This document shows, piece after piece, positions 61,755 to 64,000 of a DNA stretch of 64,000 bases. The stretch's first letter is position 1, and each line of letters starts with the position of its first letter. Origin of the DNA: CBDFKK01 sp965248815 (lineage in GTDB: Bacteria; Pseudomonadota; Alphaproteobacteria; SMXP01); NCBI GenBank assembly GCA_965248815.1, contig CBDFKK010000008.1, forward strand, positions 2,294,001 to 2,358,000. The letters run 5' to 3'. The translations under genes were made by a program, and so were the position numbers. The notes under the pieces were generated by a model. It was given only the letters and a program-made list of their open reading frames with translations. It made no database searches and had not been told where the DNA came from.

Positions 61755-61782
61755 GGCGCCCGCCTTTTCTTAGGCGGACGCC
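61755..61782 (-). terminator. Intrinsic terminator of the hexapeptide-repeat protein gene
   Basis: GGCGCCCGCC (61755-61764) and GGCGGACGCC (61773-61782) pair over ten positions with one mismatch around eight bases. On the minus strand the hairpin leads into GAATTTTTTG. It lies 29 bases beyond the stop of the repeat-protein gene. On the plus strand, after the SnoaL-like gene, the following bases have only a short T run. Confidence 0.75.
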
Positions 61783-61810
61783 AATTTGTCTAGCTAGGGT
61801 TTACGGCTGA

Positions 61811-62968
61811 CTACCTTCGGCGTCTGCCACCGTTTTCGCGTCGACCGCCGCCGCCTTGTCTTCGGGCACCGCCGTTACCGTTCCTGCGGGCACCGTCTTG
61901 CCGATTGGCATTGTGCTGATTGCCGGCGTCGCGCCGCCTGGTCGTTTGACGTTGCGCGGCGTTGGTATCCTGCTGCTGAACATTGCGCTGCCGATTGGCG
62001 TTCTGTTGGCGATTGCCGCTGCCTTGGCGATTGGCACCACGTTGCCCACCGCCGTTCTGTTGCGCACCAGTGTTTTGCTGTTGCCTAACGCCCCGTTGCC
62101 GGTTGCCGCCACGCTGCCTTTGGGTATTGCCCATTTCGATCTGCCGCTGTCTGCGGACAGCCTCTTGCCAATTCTCCTGGCCGCGTCGTCTCACATTGCC
62201 TTGACGGCTGCCGTTGCGGTCGCTCGTTACGTTCCGTTGCTGCTCGAGGTTGCGTTGGCGCACAGCATTCTGTTGCTGATTGCCGTTGCGTTGTCGATTC
62301 GCACCACGTTGACGACCGCCATTTTGCTGTCGATTGACGTTGCGTTGCCGATTAACGTTTTGCTGCCGATTGACACCATGTTGCCGGCCGACATTCTGCT
62401 GTTGATTAATACCGCGCTGGCGATTCACGTTGCGTTGACGATTCACGTTGCGCCGCCGATTGACATTACGTTGGTTCGACGCGCGCCGATTCCAGCCGCG
62501 ATTGCGCCATCGGTTGCGGTCCCGGTCCCTAAGGCCATACCAATCCCAACGATTGTCGCGCCATCTGCGGCCGCCGAAATCGATCCAAAAGCCGCTGCTG
62601 AAATACGATAGGGCCCGATAGGTATTATTCGCGACAAAATATCGGCCGTATTCGTCGTAGCAGATGATGGCTTCGTAGCGCGCTCTGCGCCGCGTCTGAT
62701 AGCCGAACATGAATGCCGGATGGCAGTCATAGCCACGGTAGTTGGTATCCCAATAATTGTAGCGCACCGGTTGGTCCCAGGCGTACCAGTAGCCGGCTTG
62801 ATAACCGTCCGCCCAATAGCGGTCATATCCGGGATTGTAATAATTGTTGCCCAACACCAGTCCGACCCTGAAACCGATGCGGGGCCCAGCCGATACCGGT
62901 GGGGCGAAAGCCATGGTCCCTACGAGTAGTAGGGCGCTTATGGCAATGACTGTCTTGGTTTTAGACAT
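61811..62968 (-). CDS. Exported Asn/Arg/Gln-rich hexapeptide-repeat protein
   Basis: 385 residues. A signal peptide (VIAISALLLVGTMAFAPPVSA) is followed by a Tyr/Trp/Gly-rich domain (about 30-150: NPGYDRYWADGYQAGYWYAWDQ, then HPAFMFGY and EAIICYDEYGRYFV). A low-complexity tail of Arg, Asn, Gln and Gly fills residues 150-385. Residues 167-262 repeat a six-residue unit close to R-N-V-N-R-Q sixteen times. The tail is strongly basic and lacks acidic residues. Such tails may bind polyanions (DNA, polysaccharide, cell wall) or phase separate; this is inference. I recognise no family. The start at 62966-62968 fits the signal peptide. It ends in a strong terminator. Confidence 0.7.
   Translation of the reverse strand: MSKTKTVIAISALLLVGTMAFAPPVSAGPRIGFRVGLVLGNNYYNPGYDRYWADGYQAGYWYAWDQPVRYNYWDTNYRGYDCHPAFMFGYQTRRRARYEAIICYDEYGRYFVANNTYRALSYFSSGFWIDFGGRRWRDNRWDWYGLRDRDRNRWRNRGWNRRASNQRNVNRRRNVNRQRNVNRQRGINQQQNVGRQHGVNRQQNVNRQRNVNRQQNGGRQRGANRQRNGNQQQNAVRQRNLEQQRNVTSDRNGSRQGNVRRRGQENWQEAVRRQRQIEMGNTQRQRGGNRQRGVRQQQNTGAQQNGGGQRGANRQGSGNRQQNANRQRNVQQQDTNAAQRQTTRRRDAGNQHNANRQDGARRNGNGGARRQGGGGRRENGGRRRR
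62183..62470 (-). repeat. 18-base tandem repeats coding R-N-V-N-R-Q hexads
   Basis: Sixteen units of 18 bases code the hexapeptide tract of the exported protein. Units vary in sequence (RNVNRQ, QNVGRQ, RGINQQ, HGVNRQ and similar), so the repeat is old or diverging. Long antisense open frames over this region come from the repeat's composition. Confidence 0.75.
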
Positions 62969-63188
62969 CTGTCTTTCCTCTTCCTGCGTTCACCCCAACG
63001 CTCAAAAGAAATAGCTAATCGACGCTAGATCTTCCTTTGTGAATGCAAAATGAACGATTTTTTCATGTCGCGCGGCAGGCCGCGGTGCGGGCGAGTTGCT
63101 CCGTCTAGACTTGGCGGATGCAACTCGCCTCACATTGGGGGTCTGTTTCTGTCGGTTCGTCGAGCGGTTGCCGTTGAACTGGCACAGC

Positions 63189-63590
63189 CTAGCGCCAGCC
63201 GCGGCGGCGACCGAAGCCGTTGGACCAGTTGTGATCATTCCGCCAGTTTCGGAAGAACGGCCGGGTTCTTACGACGCGCCCGGTCCATGCATCGACAATC
63301 ACAATCCGATGCTGGTGATAATGATCATGGGCCTCTACGCGGTATACACCTCGATTGGGATTAAAGTTGAGTAACTGAATCTGGTGAAAACCTTGACGCC
63401 GTAAACGTCTTCGGATTCTCCGTTCAGGAAGAATCGACTGCCGGGCGAAGCTGCGGCCTCCGCCATAAAATTGGATGGTGAGGGTGCCGGCCCCATTGTG
63501 TTGGTGAACCTGGGCGGCGGAAGCTGGAAGTGAAAAGGTTGCTGCGCCGATGGCGGCGCTGATTGCCAGACCGTAAATCAATTTATTCAT
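63189..63590 (-). CDS. Small exported basic protein
   Basis: 133 residues. A signal peptide (LIYGLAISAAIGAATFSLPASA) is followed by a mature part with QHNGAGTLTIQFYGGGR and RRIRRRLRRQGFHQIQLL, then YRVEAHDHYHQHRIVIVDAWTGRVVR and a basic FGRRRGWR end. The HDHYHQHR cluster could bind metal. The EAxDxxGxxxxxxxDxxTGxVV-like arrangement (VEAHDHYHQHRIVIVDAWTGRVV) recalls PepSY-type domains. GGAGG eight bases upstream supports the ATG at 63588-63590 over the TTG at 63605. Function unknown; probably envelope. Confidence 0.6.
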   Translation of the reverse strand: MNKLIYGLAISAAIGAATFSLPASAAQVHQHNGAGTLTIQFYGGGRSFARQSILPERRIRRRLRRQGFHQIQLLNFNPNRGVYRVEAHDHYHQHRIVIVDAWTGRVVRTRPFFRNWRNDHNWSNGFGRRRGWR

Positions 63591-63778
63591 CGTACTTGCC
63601 TCCAAAGGGGGTTTCGTCTTTTTTGACCGTGGCCATAATCAGATATCCCCTTTGAACTCAGCCTGAAGCTTGTATTCAGCCAAGGTTCACGAAAAGACGC
63701 CGGAATTCAGCGGGTTTTAGCATGCGGTGAACTCTTGGAGTATTGAAAATGATGGCGTGAGGGAGAAGCAGCCTGGGC

Positions 63779-64000
63779 TTAGTCGCTCAAAAGAAATTCT
63801 GCGATGGCTTGGCGATCTTCATCGGTCAAATGTTTTGTGCTGTCGCGGATGACTTCGCCCATTGAGCCGCTGAAGGAATCGCCGTTGGCCATGAAACCGG
63901 AGCTGAGGCCGAAAACTAGTCCGCGCTCCGTCCAGCCGTTTGCTTTGAGAGCTTCGGTTTTGATTGAAGGCACAACTTCACCACCCGGGCCGGTGTCGGA
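63779..64000 (-). CDS. c-type cytochrome, C-terminal fragment
   Basis: 73 residues entering from the right edge. The tail KHLTDEDRQAIAEFLLSD and an upstream GSMGEVIRDST, with its Met, match the C-terminal haem-contact region of class I c-type cytochromes, as in alcohol/gluconate-dehydrogenase cytochrome subunits. The haem motif CxxCH lies outside the window. Minus strand; the gene stops at 63779-63781 (TAA). A diheme or triheme cytochrome subunit is likely, but which dehydrogenase it serves is not visible. Confidence 0.7.
   Translation of the reverse strand, partial: SDTGPGGEVVPSIKTEALKANGWTERGLVFGLSSGFMANGDSFSGSMGEVIRDSTKHLTDEDRQAIAEFLLSD

Noticed and set aside
61856..62611. 251-codon plus-strand ORF over the hexapeptide repeats
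   Set aside because: It comes from the repeat composition; the minus-strand frame has the signal peptide and a terminator.
63002..63238. 78-codon minus-strand ORF beside the small basic exported protein
   Set aside because: It overlaps the 3' end of a better-supported gene and lacks a signal, a ribosome site or a recognisable domain.
1..64000. CRISPR arrays, prophage genes, integrase or attachment sites
   Set aside because: No regularly spaced repeats, phage structural genes or integrase were seen; the hexapeptide repeats at 62183-62470 are coding.

Overview
The window reads like a chromosomal segment of an aerobic, uncultured-type alphaproteobacterium. The evidence is a Caulobacter-like ceramide (sphingolipid) cluster, the alphaproteobacterial sulfite-reduction operon order cysG-DUF2849-cysI-DUF934-cysH, a TonB-dependent receptor, and many Tat- and Sec-exported proteins. 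The class assignment is inference; no rRNA is present. A full-length glutaminyl-tRNA synthetase is somewhat unusual for that class.

Layout. 1-7.6 kb: end of a patatin-like gene, tRNA-Ser(CGA), a large TonB receptor, a Sel1-repeat protein, a secreted cytochrome c/beta-propeller fusion and a GT10 (fucosyltransferase-type) enzyme. 7.9-17.4 kb, all minus strand: a three-subunit SoeABC/DmsABC-type molybdoenzyme preceded by a compact operon of a Tat-exported nitrilase-fold protein and four tandem DUF1838 paralogues, the last broken by an in-frame TAA. 17.7-22 kb: DUF3137 membrane protein, an unrecognised protein, an MFS transporter coupled to a fifth DUF1838 gene. 22.1-26.8 kb, plus strand: a nearly complete selenocysteine cassette. 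It holds a GrdB-family selenoprotein whose UGA at 22535 joins two apparent ORFs, then selA, selB and selC (tRNA-Sec); selD is not here. 26.9-34.3 kb, minus strand: glnS and a five-gene ceramide cluster (acyl-ACP/AMP ligase, ceramide reductase, ACP, serine palmitoyltransferase, ceramide synthase). 34.9-39.4 kb: a decayed patch with a macro-domain remnant, an intact aspartate dehydrogenase, and a CelD-like gene cut by a 3'-truncated IS3-family element. 39.4-45.3 kb: a GcvA-type LysR regulator divergent from the assimilatory sulfite-reduction operon. 45.4-64 kb: a mosaic of exported proteins with four more DUF1838 paralogues, four SDR-type NAD(P)-binding proteins that carry signal peptides, a PAP/fibrillin-like and a CpcT/CpeT-like protein, YbaN, an SPFH/NfeD pair, an Asn/Arg/Gln-rich hexapeptide-repeat protein and the end of a c-type cytochrome.

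The strongest signals are (i) the selenoprotein with its dedicated selA-selB-selC genes, and (ii) the expansion of at least nine DUF1838 proteins, mostly Tat-exported, interleaved with exported SDRs, a nitrilase-fold protein lacking its catalytic Cys, and calycin-like proteins. Together (ii) could be an undescribed periplasmic system acting on a hydrophobic small molecule. That function is inference; the gene content and motifs are read directly from the sequence.
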